Origin: Myxococcales bacterium
GTDB lineage: Bacteria; Myxococcota_A; Bradymonadia; UBA7976; UBA1532
Assembly (NCBI GenBank): GCA_020633435.1
Contig: JACKDP010000002.1
Span: forward strand, 510,001 to 574,000
Direction of reading: 5' to 3'
Length of the DNA stretch: 64,000 nucleotides
The stretch's first letter is position 1; each line of letters starts with the position of its first letter. Shown here one piece after another: positions 30,801 to 38,655 of the stretch. The position numbers and the translations under genes are program-made. The notes under the pieces were generated by a model. It was given only the letters and a program-made list of their open reading frames with translations, was not told where the DNA came from and made no database searches.

Positions 30801-33800
30801 GCCGGCGCCTGCCGGGCGAACATCAACCCGGTCGTCCGGCACGATCCCGAGTCGGCCTTCTGGCGGACTCAGCAGTTCGAACCACCTCAGGATCCCGCCA
30901 CGTCGGGCTGTGGCGCCGATCTGTCCGGGCTGCCCGGCATCACCGCCCTCGGGGGGTGGACCGAAGACACCGTCTCCCTGGCCCGACGGAACCTGCAGGC
31001 CGGCCGCCTCTACCTGGTCGAGGCCGACTGGCAGGCCGACGACGCGGCGTTCACGGCCAGCAGTCGCCGGCTGATGCGGTTCATGATGTTCGACTCCGTA
31101 CGCGCCGTGCTCCCGCAGGGCATCCTGCACGACGTGCGGGTGGAGGATCTGCGCGCCGAGGGATGGTCGATCTGCCACGCCAACCGCTACAACCAGCGCA
31201 ACATCCGCCTCGCCGTCGCCCTGGCGCCCTGCGATGGCGACCAGATGATGCTCGCCTGCAGACCGGTGGGTGCGCTCGACTTCACCCTGGCGGCCGCCGG
31301 CGAGACGGCGGAGGTCACCCGCGACGTGGGCAACGGGCGAAACGCCGTCAACCCGCACAACGAAGTCAACTTCTACTACTCGCCCGACTGGTCGTGGGGC
31401 TTCGCGCCCATCGGCGCGGCAGTGGACCGCAACGCCTGCGACATCGGCTCGGGGCAGCCGGAGTCGCGCTTGTGCTGGGGGACGCAGAACGACGAGTTCA
31501 ACAGCGGGTATCGCTGCGGCGCCCAGACGGGCCTCAACGACAACAGCACCTGGCAGCGGGTGGTGTTGACGCGGAACGGGGGGGAGGTCGAACGCCCCTT
31601 CTGCACCGACGGCGTCGTCAACCGGGCCGGCGAGGAGTGCGACGACGGCAACGTCGACGACGGCGACGGCTGCAGCCGCGACTGCCTGCGCGAGGTCTGC
31701 GGGAACGGGCGGGTCGACGCGGGGGAGACCTGCGACGACGGCAACCTGCGCCCCTTCGACGGATGCTCTCCCGCCTGTGCCCTCGAGGTCCCCGAGTGCG
31801 GCAACGGCCACATCGAAGCCGGTGAGCTGTGCGACGACGGCAACCGGGTCGACGCCGACTTCTGCGACAACGCCTGCCGCTTCGTCGGTGGGCGGACGGA
31901 CTTCGCGAGCTGCGGCGAGGCGCGGGATCTCGGGGCGAACGACAGCGTCATCTACCCCATCCGTGACACCACGACCGGGGAGGTCGCGTCGGTCTACTGC
32001 GACATGGAGACGGACGACGGCGGCTGGACCCTCGTGGCGAGCACGCTCAACGTGTCGCTCAACGATCAGGCCTCGCCCTGGTACCCGGACCTGCGGACCC
32101 TCATGCCGAGCCAGGGCAACATCGGGGTCTGGGACGGGTTGAAGCTGCTGCAGATGGCCGGGAACAACTGGGACGTCCGCTTCACCTGCCGGGCCGACCC
32201 CGGCGAGGCGGAGGACCCGATGACCGTCGACCTCTCGTTCTACGCGACGCCCTGGTACCACGAGTTCGCGACCGGCACCGACGCCCAGAGCTGCTTCAAC
32301 CAGGGCGGCAACCCCGCCAACATGGAGGTGATCCCCGCCCGGCGGAACAACATCGACGGGGCCACCCGACCCGAGGGCGATCAATGGGGCGCCGGCTTCC
32401 TCGAAGGCGAGGATAGCTGCGGCGACACGGACGACTTCGCCATCGACTTCGACAATCGGGGCAAGGACGGCGACGGCAACGACGGCACCGATTGGGGCGA
32501 GGACGATATGGTCGAGCGGTGTGGCCGGCGGTTCGTGGGCGACGCGCAGTGGTTCATCTTCGTGCGCGAGTCGCGCCCGCCGGCCTGCGGCAACGGCCGG
32601 CGGGACGTGGGCGAGGCGTGCGACGACGGCAACCTCGAGGCGCTCGACGGGTGCTCGCCCGAGTGCATCATCGAGTGCGGCAACGGGGTGGTCGAAGGCG
32701 ACGAGGCGTGTGACGACGGCAACCGGATCGCGTTCGACGGCTGCTCGCCCACGTGCGTCGTCGAGATCCCGGAGTGCGGCAACGGGCACGTCGAGGCCGG
32801 GGAGGAGTGCGACGACGGCAACCTGGCCGACGGCGACGGCTGCAACCGCCTCTGCCAGGCCTGCGGGAACGGCGTCGTCGACGTGGGCGAGGCCTGTGAT
32901 GACGGCAACGTGGTGCCCTTCGACGGGTGCTCGCCCGGGTGCCTGATCGAGATCCCCGAGTGTGGCAACGGCGGGTTCGAGGCGGGCGAGGAGTGCGAGG
33001 ACGGCAACCTCGAAGCCGGCGACGGCTGCGCGCCCGACTGCACGATCGAAGCAGACGTCCACCACAGTTGCCGCGAGGCCCAGGCCGCCGGCGAGGTCGG
33101 GCGCGGGGTCTTCCGGCTGCTCGAAGCCCGGCTCGGCACCATTCGCGAGGTCTACTGCGACCTGGAGACGGACGGCGGCGGCTGGACCCTGGTCGCCAGC
33201 ACGTTGAACCTGACGCTGAACGACCAGGCCTCGGCCTTCTACGCCGATCTGGCGACGCTGGCGCCGGCCGCCGGCCACGAGGGCATCTGGGACGGGCTCA
33301 AGCGGGCCCAGCCCTTCGGCAGCAACTGGGACGTGCGGTTCGCCTGCCGGATGGACCCCGGCGCGGCCGACGATCCCATGACCGTCGACCTCTCGTTCTA
33401 CGCCACGCCCTGGTACCACGAGTTCGTGACCGGCACCGACGCGCAGAGCTGCTTCAGCGAGGGCAACGGCCAGGGGGCCGACAATCCGCCGCCGGCGCGG
33501 CGCAACAACCTGACCGGCGACACGCGGCCGCTGGGCGATCGGTGGAACAGAGACGGCTACCTCGAAGGCGAGGACGCCTGCCAGGACACCGGCGACTTCA
33601 CCGTCGACTTCGACGACCGCGGCCAGGACGGCGACCAGAGCGACGGCACCGACTGGGGTGAGGACGACAACACCCCCAAGTGCGGCCTGAGCGGCGTCGG
33701 CGACGGGCAGTGGTTCATCTTCATCCGCGAGAGCTGCGGCAACGGGATGCTCGACGCCGGCGAGGCCTGCGACGACGGCAACCTCGCCGCGGGGGATGGC

Positions 33801-34583
33801 TGCTCGCCCACCTGCGCCCTCGAGTACCGAAGCTGCCTCGACGCGCTGGCAGCCGGCGAGGTCGCCAGCCGGCCCTACACGCTGTACGACCCCCCGACCC
33901 ACCAGACCTACGACGTCTACTGCGATCTCGCGACCGACGGCGGCGGCTGGACGCTGGTGGCCAGCTCGCTGAACCGGCAGATCAACGACGAGGCGTCGGC
34001 GTACTACGCCGACCTGACGACGCTGGCGCCGGCCGCGGGCCACCGGGGCATCTGGCGTGGCCTCCAGGACCTCCAGCCGCTCGGCGACAACTGGGACGTG
34101 CGCTTCACCTGCCGGATGGACCCCGGCGCGGCCGACGAGCCCATGACCGTCGACCTCTCGTTCTACGCCACGCCCTGGTACCACGAGCTCGTGGCCGGGA
34201 CGGACGCCGACTCCTGCTTCAACGAGGCCGGCGGCGAGAACGAGGTGCCCGCGCGCCGCGACAACGTGTCGGGAGAGACGCGGCCGGCGGGCGACCCGTG
34301 GGACGCGGGCCGCCTGGTCGGCGAGGACCGGTGCGACTCCCTGGATGACTTCACCGTCGACTTCGACGACCACGGCCTCGACAGCAACCAGGGCGACGGC
34401 ACCGACTGGGGCTACGACGACGGCGTGCTCAAGTGCGGCGCGAACAACGTGGGCGACGGCCAGTGGTTCCTCTTCGTGCGCGAGACGTGCGGGAACGGTC
34501 GGCTGGACGTCGGCGAGGCCTGCGACGACGCCAACCGCGTCGCGGGGGACGGCTGCGACGCCGCCTGCGCCGTCGAGCCCTGA
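27783..34583 (+). CDS. Giant modular surface protein: MopE, C-type lectin, DUF4215 repeats, three fibrinogen-like domains
   Basis: This is the main frame of the large lipoprotein gene; homologous sequence begins near 27872, and the first ~30 codons are an artefact of the upstream shift. In order: MopE repeats (CDGVDDDCNGVADD and relatives) to 28460; a first DUF4215 repeat; a beta-sandwich; a C-type lectin domain at about 28990-29390 (WIGLNDRANEGQFRWADGS, WLHRDCDTAYDFLCE); 16 DUF4215 repeats in all (CGNG..(D/E)..GE.CDDGN...GDGC); a MAM/laminin-G-like sandwich at about 29935-30330; an unknown domain at about 30540-31600; and three fibrinogen-like domains at about 31900, 33060 and 33830, each with VYCD(M/L).TD.GGWTLVAS. 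Probably an exported adhesin or carbohydrate-binding protein. Confidence 0.82.
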   Translation: MTTATARWTTASRRRRARRAWAPARRRAILCVDGAEFCDADVGQPRAEICDGVDDDCNGVADDVAPAACQAGVGACRAQGLTACVGGAEVCDAEPREPQPEACNGIDDDCNGAVDDAVPAAPCTVGVGACLAQGLTACVDGAEVCGAQPGQPQPETCNGIDDDCNGVVDGPLPQPPCEAGVGACLRVGVVLCADGVERCSAQAGDPQDELCNEEDDDCDGMTDEGDVCAVCGDGVIGGDEACDDGNLDNGDGCDARCVPEPISIVRSHEAHDGQGVAGQRIDYDFVVDHSPSQVSLTTRGCVESGADTVLILHAVDPDGALGAVVATDDDGGEGACSRIAVDLDAGRYVVRVQGPGQVPGALGPYTLDYRLTVDASAGGAFDGRYASEGDDRFDFAVPERSDFVCGDKASCLATTGCRLLGGETGQYLHCSNASNWVAAGNFCAAQGGQLATIDSAAENDALVALGAWGWIGLNDRANEGQFRWADGSAFQAGLYSGFSGDSSNAGSVDCVVMRRVGGWLHRDCDTAYDFLCEPRPTLQTRIVLETGDGAGACPADTDTVLTLSRVEADGTRTPVAADDNGGVGACSRLEPLLDAGDYEAVVEGADARGSAPYVLTVTAPGLCGNGRLDLGERCDDGNLDPGDGCDATCAIEVSTCGNGVVEFDESCDDGDRDPGDGCDADCQLEIVCGDGVIMAPEDCEDGNVQPGDGCDATCRFETACLEDFRDDAFVAAWTTGGDAGWAVDAGRAVSGAIADDQTSSLALTIETPDGGGVRFAYAVSVERGFDFLRFFVDDEEVGAWSGEVVGEAYFPLVAGTHLLEWRYTRDDSLGAGADRAAIDDVAIHGALDCPFSVCGNGRFDQGEQCEDGNFLRGDGCNERCLIENVCGDGEVAYVEQCDDGNDVDGDGCSANCRAEEAARRPNVLICGASDRDPASFIEPWDDVALIADCTPDDDTQVMLVTRDGVDRIDPAWALYLQRGGKIVTEAGSSVPVFNAIFGENAVAGAEAGACRANINPVVRHDPESAFWRTQQFEPPQDPATSGCGADLSGLPGITALGGWTEDTVSLARRNLQAGRLYLVEADWQADDAAFTASSRRLMRFMMFDSVRAVLPQGILHDVRVEDLRAEGWSICHANRYNQRNIRLAVALAPCDGDQMMLACRPVGALDFTLAAAGETAEVTRDVGNGRNAVNPHNEVNFYYSPDWSWGFAPIGAAVDRNACDIGSGQPESRLCWGTQNDEFNSGYRCGAQTGLNDNSTWQRVVLTRNGGEVERPFCTDGVVNRAGEECDDGNVDDGDGCSRDCLREVCGNGRVDAGETCDDGNLRPFDGCSPACALEVPECGNGHIEAGELCDDGNRVDADFCDNACRFVGGRTDFASCGEARDLGANDSVIYPIRDTTTGEVASVYCDMETDDGGWTLVASTLNVSLNDQASPWYPDLRTLMPSQGNIGVWDGLKLLQMAGNNWDVRFTCRADPGEAEDPMTVDLSFYATPWYHEFATGTDAQSCFNQGGNPANMEVIPARRNNIDGATRPEGDQWGAGFLEGEDSCGDTDDFAIDFDNRGKDGDGNDGTDWGEDDMVERCGRRFVGDAQWFIFVRESRPPACGNGRRDVGEACDDGNLEALDGCSPECIIECGNGVVEGDEACDDGNRIAFDGCSPTCVVEIPECGNGHVEAGEECDDGNLADGDGCNRLCQACGNGVVDVGEACDDGNVVPFDGCSPGCLIEIPECGNGGFEAGEECEDGNLEAGDGCAPDCTIEADVHHSCREAQAAGEVGRGVFRLLEARLGTIREVYCDLETDGGGWTLVASTLNLTLNDQASAFYADLATLAPAAGHEGIWDGLKRAQPFGSNWDVRFACRMDPGAADDPMTVDLSFYATPWYHEFVTGTDAQSCFSEGNGQGADNPPPARRNNLTGDTRPLGDRWNRDGYLEGEDACQDTGDFTVDFDDRGQDGDQSDGTDWGEDDNTPKCGLSGVGDGQWFIFIRESCGNGMLDAGEACDDGNLAAGDGCSPTCALEYRSCLDALAAGEVASRPYTLYDPPTHQTYDVYCDLATDGGGWTLVASSLNRQINDEASAYYADLTTLAPAAGHRGIWRGLQDLQPLGDNWDVRFTCRMDPGAADEPMTVDLSFYATPWYHELVAGTDADSCFNEAGGENEVPARRDNVSGETRPAGDPWDAGRLVGEDRCDSLDDFTVDFDDHGLDSNQGDGTDWGYDDGVLKCGANNVGDGQWFLFVRETCGNGRLDVGEACDDANRVAGDGCDAACAVEP

Positions 34584-34598
34584 CTGGCGACCGCCCGA

Positions 34599-35246
34599 TC
34601 AGGGCCGGGGGATCGCTGGCGGCGCCGAGGCCAGGAGCGCCCCCCCGAAGTAGCCGTCGATCAGCCGCATCAGCTCCGCGCGGAACCGATCGGTGCCCAC
34701 CAGCTCCGGCTCCAGGGCCAGCGTCCGCACCGTCAGCCCGGCCGCCGCCCGCACCACGACCCGGGCGCTCAGCCCCGGATCCGGGCACTGGTCCCGCAGC
34801 GCGGGGCGGGACTGGATCAGCATCGTCACCAGCGCCGCCAGCTCGCGCTCGAACGCGTCGATGGCCGCGAAGTCCTGGGGCGGCAGCGCCGTGGCGTGGA
34901 GCATCCCGCGCAGCACCGCGTCCCCGCCCAGCCGCTGCAGCAGGGCGCCGACCCCCTCGGGCATGAGCTGCTCGAACGGCAGCGTGGCCATCCGCGGCAC
35001 CGCCGCCGCCGCCGTCTCCCGCATGGCCGCGGTGAACCGATCCCCCAGGGCCCGGTAGAGCGTCTTCTTGTTCCCGAAGTGATAGTGGAGCAAGCGGACG
35101 CTCACCCCCGCCCGCTCGGCGATGCGGGCGTTGGTGGTGCCGGTGGGCCCCAGCTCGGCGAGGAGGCTGGCCGCCGCGTCCAGGATCGCGTCCACCGTCG
35201 CGCGGCTGCGATCCTGCTGGGGTCCGGGGCGGTCGGCGGTGGCCAT
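34599..35246 (-). CDS. TetR family transcriptional regulator (paralogue of the one at 26167-26802)
   Basis: 215 residues from ATG 35246. The helix-turn-helix region reads TNARIAERAGVSVRLLHYHFGNKKTLY, preceded by ATVDAILDAAASLLAELGP. Beyond the DNA-binding domain it stays closely similar to the first regulator (RGMLHATALPPQDFAAIDAFE; CPDPGLSARVVVRAAAGL; RLIDGYFGG), so the pair arose by duplication and not just shared domain architecture. It is convergent with the giant lipoprotein gene, whose stop is 15 bp away. The recognition helix differs (SVRLLHYHF against SVGSVYQYF), so target sites may have diverged. Confidence 0.92.
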   Translation of the reverse strand: MATADRPGPQQDRSRATVDAILDAAASLLAELGPTGTTNARIAERAGVSVRLLHYHFGNKKTLYRALGDRFTAAMRETAAAAVPRMATLPFEQLMPEGVGALLQRLGGDAVLRGMLHATALPPQDFAAIDAFERELAALVTMLIQSRPALRDQCPDPGLSARVVVRAAAGLTVRTLALEPELVGTDRFRAELMRLIDGYFGGALLASAPPAIPRP

Positions 35247-35348
35247 GGGCTGGCGTACCACGGGCCCGCCGCGGAGAGAAGCGTCGGCGGGCCTTGACCC
35301 CCCTCGGTCCGCGCTGGTCTCTTGAGCGGGCGACCTCGGAGGGCACCG

Positions 35349-36347
35349 ATGCTGACACTCCATCCCACCGCGCGCGGCCCGGCCGGCGTCCTCCGCGGAT
35401 GGGCGGTCGCGCTGGTGGTGGCGCTCGCGACCGGCGCCGGCCTGCCCGAGGCGACGGCCCGCTCGGTCAGCCCCACCGATCCCTGCGACCTCCGCGCGGT
35501 CGCCTTCGGCGGCACCCGGCCCTTCGTGGTCTACAGCCTCGACAGCGAACGCCCCTACCGGACCCGGGCCGGGAGCCTGCGGAGCCACGCGCTGCGGTTT
35601 GCGCCCCTGGCTGCGCTGGAGTTTGTCTTCGTCGCCCGGAGGACTTCTCAAGAGATCCCGGGCGAGGTCGTGTTCTCTACCGGGGCCCGGGTGGTCGCCA
35701 TTCGTCCGGTCCGGCCCATGCAAGCGGGCGAAACCTATGAGTTTCTCCTGCGGCGGCGTCCTTCGCCCAGCGATCCGTTTCAGATCCTCGACCAGCAGGG
35801 CGAGGCGCACTTCGCCGCCGCGCCCGATCTGAAGGAGCGGCTGCAGGCCCTCAAGCGCGGCGGCGGGGAGGGCGCTCGGGCGTACCTGGTCTGGGCGACC
35901 GGGTCCAATGGCTTTGGCTTCTTCGATCCGTTCGGCGAGTACGAGCAGCACCTGGGGACGCTCCAGCTACCGACGAGGCCCGCGGAAGGCCGCCAGTGGA
36001 CCATCGTCGACGACCAGCGCATCCAGGCCGAGATCCGCACCGGACACGTGGGCACCCACCGCAGCTACACCTACGCCATGGTCGATCTGCGTGGCCTGGT
36101 CACCGGCGCCGGCGGGGGCTACGTCGCGCTGCTCGCCGCCGAGGGCGACGGTGGGGAGACGGTGAAGCGCCTGTACTGGATGGAGGGCGATGCCCTGCGC
36201 CTGCAGCTTGGAGGCAGCGACTGGGGCCTGCCCGCCGCCTGGATGGAAGGCGAAGTCGGTCTGCAGCTCGCCATCGTGGAGCCGGATGGATCGATTCGCC
36301 ACCGGAGGCGGCTGGTGCTGGTGCCCGAGAGCCGGGCGGCGCCGTAG
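35349..36347 (+). CDS. Secreted protein of unknown function
   Basis: 332 residues from ATG 35349 with GGAGG upstream. The N terminus has a signal peptide (GVLRGWAVALVVALATGAGL, cleavage likely near ATARS). The mature part has one Cys, mixed beta character (FVFVARRTSQEIPGEVVFSTG, YAMVDLRGLVTGAGGGYVALL) and no repeats or recognised catalytic motif. Base use falls slightly below its neighbours in a few codons (TTTGCG, TTTGTC). It converges on the polysaccharide deacetylase gene with only 5 bp between stops. Confidence 0.75.
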   Translation: MLTLHPTARGPAGVLRGWAVALVVALATGAGLPEATARSVSPTDPCDLRAVAFGGTRPFVVYSLDSERPYRTRAGSLRSHALRFAPLAALEFVFVARRTSQEIPGEVVFSTGARVVAIRPVRPMQAGETYEFLLRRRPSPSDPFQILDQQGEAHFAAAPDLKERLQALKRGGGEGARAYLVWATGSNGFGFFDPFGEYEQHLGTLQLPTRPAEGRQWTIVDDQRIQAEIRTGHVGTHRSYTYAMVDLRGLVTGAGGGYVALLAAEGDGGETVKRLYWMEGDALRLQLGGSDWGLPAAWMEGEVGLQLAIVEPDGSIRHRRRLVLVPESRAAP

Positions 36348-36352
36348 ACCGC

Positions 36353-37507
36353 CTACCGCACCACTTCCGACAGCCGCAGCAGGTGGATGCCGCGGTGCTC
36401 CAGGCCGTCGAGCCAGCTGCGCAGGCCGATGAGGGCGCCGGGGCGGGGGGCGACGACGACCAGGGCGTGGCCGTCGAGGACGAGGGCGGCTTCGATGGCG
36501 CGCAGGCGGGCGGCGAGGGCTTCGCCTTCGTCGTCGATGCGGTGGGTGAAGCGGGCGGTGCGCACGCCGGCGACGCGGGCCGTGGGCTCGATGAGCGAGG
36601 TGGGGCTGTCGACGTCGTCGAGGAAGTAGAGGCCGCGCTGGCGCAGGGCGCCGAGCAGGGCGCCGAGGGGCTCGCGGGCGCTGGCGAAGCGGGTGCCCTG
36701 GTGGGCGCCGGCGCCCACGGCGCCGGGGACCTGGGCGAGCAGGGCGTCGACGGCGGCGGTGACGGCCTCGGGCGTCATGGCGGCGGTGAGGTAGTCGGGG
36801 CCGTCCTGGGCCGTGGGATCGGTGGGCTCGAGCGGCAGGTCGGCGATGACCTCGCGGCCGCCATCGACGAGGCGCCGGGCCACGCGGCTGGCGTCGCGCA
36901 CGTTGGGGACGACCGCGTAGGTGACGTGGGGATCGAGGGCCAGCAGGGCGTCGAGGAGGGCGGGCTCGCGGCCGACCTGCTCGATGACGACGGTGAGGTG
37001 CGGGCCGGCGGGGAAGGCGCGCAGGGCGAGGGCCGGGCGGCCGTCGCGGGCGAGGGCCCGGAAGAGGGGGCGGCCCGGCTGGTCGCCGCCCGCGGGGGCG
37101 ATGAGGGTGTAGCCGGCGGCGCTGACCTGCTCGTCGATGGTGACGAGGACGGGGGGGCAGTCGCGGCCCACGGGGCAGGTGAAGCCGACGAGGGGCAGGG
37201 TGTCGTCGGGGGCGCGGCCCGGGCCCGTCAGCGGGTACAGGCCGTGGTGGATGACGCGGTCGGGGATGCCGGCCGTCTTCAGGCCCTCCAGGACGGCGGC
37301 CCGGGCGGGCTCGGGGTCGTCCACCGGAGGCGGCGGGGCGGCCTCGACGGCCTCGGCGGCCTCGGCGGCGGTGTCCTCGGCGGCGGCCGGGGCCACGCCG
37401 GGGCGCAGGACGAGGCGATCGGCGGCGATGCCCAGGGCGACGCCCACCAGGAGCCCCAGCAGGGGGCCCGGCCAGCGGCGTGGCTCGGGGGGCAGGCGAT
37501 CCCTCAA
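36353..37507 (-). CDS. Divergent polysaccharide deacetylase (DUF610/YibQ-like)
   Basis: 384 residues from TTG 37507, which overlaps the protease stop as TTGA and follows GGAGGAG; this supports a rare TTG start. A membrane anchor (WPGPLLGLLVGVALGIAAD) is followed by an Ala/Glu linker. The catalytic-fold part from about 185 (PHLTVVIEQVGREPALLDAL, VTYAVVPNVRDASRVARRL, EVIADLPLEP, GAGAHQGTRFA, LYFLDDVDSPTSL, LALVLDGHALVVVAP-like end) matches the divergent deacetylase family found next to ctp-type proteases. Some catalytic residues of classical NodB enzymes are not obvious. It is probably periplasmic, acting on peptidoglycan or related glycan. Last gene of the envelope operon. Confidence 0.85.
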   Translation of the reverse strand: MRDRLPPEPRRWPGPLLGLLVGVALGIAADRLVLRPGVAPAAAEDTAAEAAEAVEAAPPPPVDDPEPARAAVLEGLKTAGIPDRVIHHGLYPLTGPGRAPDDTLPLVGFTCPVGRDCPPVLVTIDEQVSAAGYTLIAPAGGDQPGRPLFRALARDGRPALALRAFPAGPHLTVVIEQVGREPALLDALLALDPHVTYAVVPNVRDASRVARRLVDGGREVIADLPLEPTDPTAQDGPDYLTAAMTPEAVTAAVDALLAQVPGAVGAGAHQGTRFASAREPLGALLGALRQRGLYFLDDVDSPTSLIEPTARVAGVRTARFTHRIDDEGEALAARLRAIEAALVLDGHALVVVAPRPGALIGLRSWLDGLEHRGIHLLRLSEVVR

Positions 37508-38655
37508 CGCGTCTCCTCCAGATCCTCGCGGGCCCGGCGCACCCAGGCGTCGGTGGCGGGGCGCGGGTCCTGGTTCTCGCCCGTCGCGGCCGGCTTGTCC
37601 AGGGGCACGTCGGGGGTGAGGCCCCGCCCGTGGAGGGCCCGGCCCGCGGGCGTCAGGTACCGGGCGACGGTGATCTTGAGGGCCGAGCCGTCGGCCAGGG
37701 GGTGCAGGCGCTGGACGGAGCCCTTGCCATAGGTCTGCTCGCCCAGCAGGCGGGCGCGGCGGTGGTCCTGCAGGGCGCCCGCGAGGATCTCGGCGGCGCT
37801 GGCGGTGCCGTGGTTGACGAGGACGGCGAGGGGGCCGGCGTAGCTGGGGCGGGCGCCGGCGCTCCAGACGTCCTCCTCGGCGCGCTCGCGCACGGTGACG
37901 ACGACGCCGCCGCTCAGGAAGACGCCGGCCGCGGCGACGGCCTGGTCGAGCAGGCCGCCGGGGTTGTCGCGCAGGTCGAGGATGAGGGCGTCGAGGGGCA
38001 GCAGGGCGTCCACGGCGGCCCGCAGGCGGTCGGCGGTGTCGGCCTGGAAGACGCGGACGCGGACGTAGCCGACGCGCGGGGCGAGGCGCTCGGCGGCGAC
38101 GGGATCCACCTGGACGACGGCCCGGGTGAGGGCCGCGGGGAAGGGCGCCTGGCCGGCGCGCTCGATCTGCACGGTGACGGTGGTGCCGGGGGGGCCGCGG
38201 AGGCGGCCGATGACGTCGTCGAGGGTCAGATCGGCGGTGGGGGCGTCGTCGATGGCGACGAGGTGGTCGCCGGCGCGCAGGCCCGCGGCGGCGGCGGGGC
38301 CGCCGGGGAGCGGGGCGATGACGACGAGGCGGCCGGCGCGCTGGGCGACCTCGAGGCCCACCCCGGCGAAGCGGCCGGCGCCGTCCTCGTGGAAGCGGCG
38401 GACGGCGTCCGGGTCGAGCCAGGCGGTGTGGGGGTCGAGGGCCGCGGCCATGCCGCGCAGGGCGCCGGTGAAGAGGACGCCGGGATCCACGGCGTCGACG
38501 TAGTGCTCCATCAGCAGGCCGTAGGCCTCGGTGAAGGTCGTCAGGACGCGGTAGGCGGCCTCGTGGGAGGCGGCGGCGGCGTCGGCGTGGGGGAGGAGGC
38601 GCGGGGCGGCGAGGCCGGCGGCGAAGCCCAGGGCGAGGAGGGCAGAGACCCTCAT
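37504..38655 (-). CDS. ctpA: C-terminal processing peptidase, S41 family
   Basis: 383 residues from ATG 38655 (ATGA overlap with the EnvC-like gene stop; GTG 38667 is an upstream alternative). An N-terminal signal (VSALLALGFAAGLAAPRLL) is followed by a helical lead-in, a PDZ domain (GVGLEVAQRAGRLVVIAPLPG, GLRAGDHLVAIDD), and the protease core. The catalytic serine is in NHGTASAAEILAGAL and the lysine in GEQTYGKGSVQ; LDLRDNPGGLLDQAV is the conserved strand-helix. Ctp proteases cut periplasmic and envelope proteins, including peptidoglycan hydrolases. Its position between an EnvC-like activator and a deacetylase fits cell-wall remodelling. Confidence 0.95.
   Translation of the reverse strand: MRVSALLALGFAAGLAAPRLLPHADAAAASHEAAYRVLTTFTEAYGLLMEHYVDAVDPGVLFTGALRGMAAALDPHTAWLDPDAVRRFHEDGAGRFAGVGLEVAQRAGRLVVIAPLPGGPAAAAGLRAGDHLVAIDDAPTADLTLDDVIGRLRGPPGTTVTVQIERAGQAPFPAALTRAVVQVDPVAAERLAPRVGYVRVRVFQADTADRLRAAVDALLPLDALILDLRDNPGGLLDQAVAAAGVFLSGGVVVTVRERAEEDVWSAGARPSYAGPLAVLVNHGTASAAEILAGALQDHRRARLLGEQTYGKGSVQRLHPLADGSALKITVARYLTPAGRALHGRGLTPDVPLDKPAATGENQDPRPATDAWVRRAREDLEETR

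Noticed and set aside
27159..34373. Minus-strand open frame of 2404 codons opposite the giant lipoprotein
   Set aside because: It is a mirror of GC-rich third positions on the sense strand, has no family motif, and the sense strand has clear domains.
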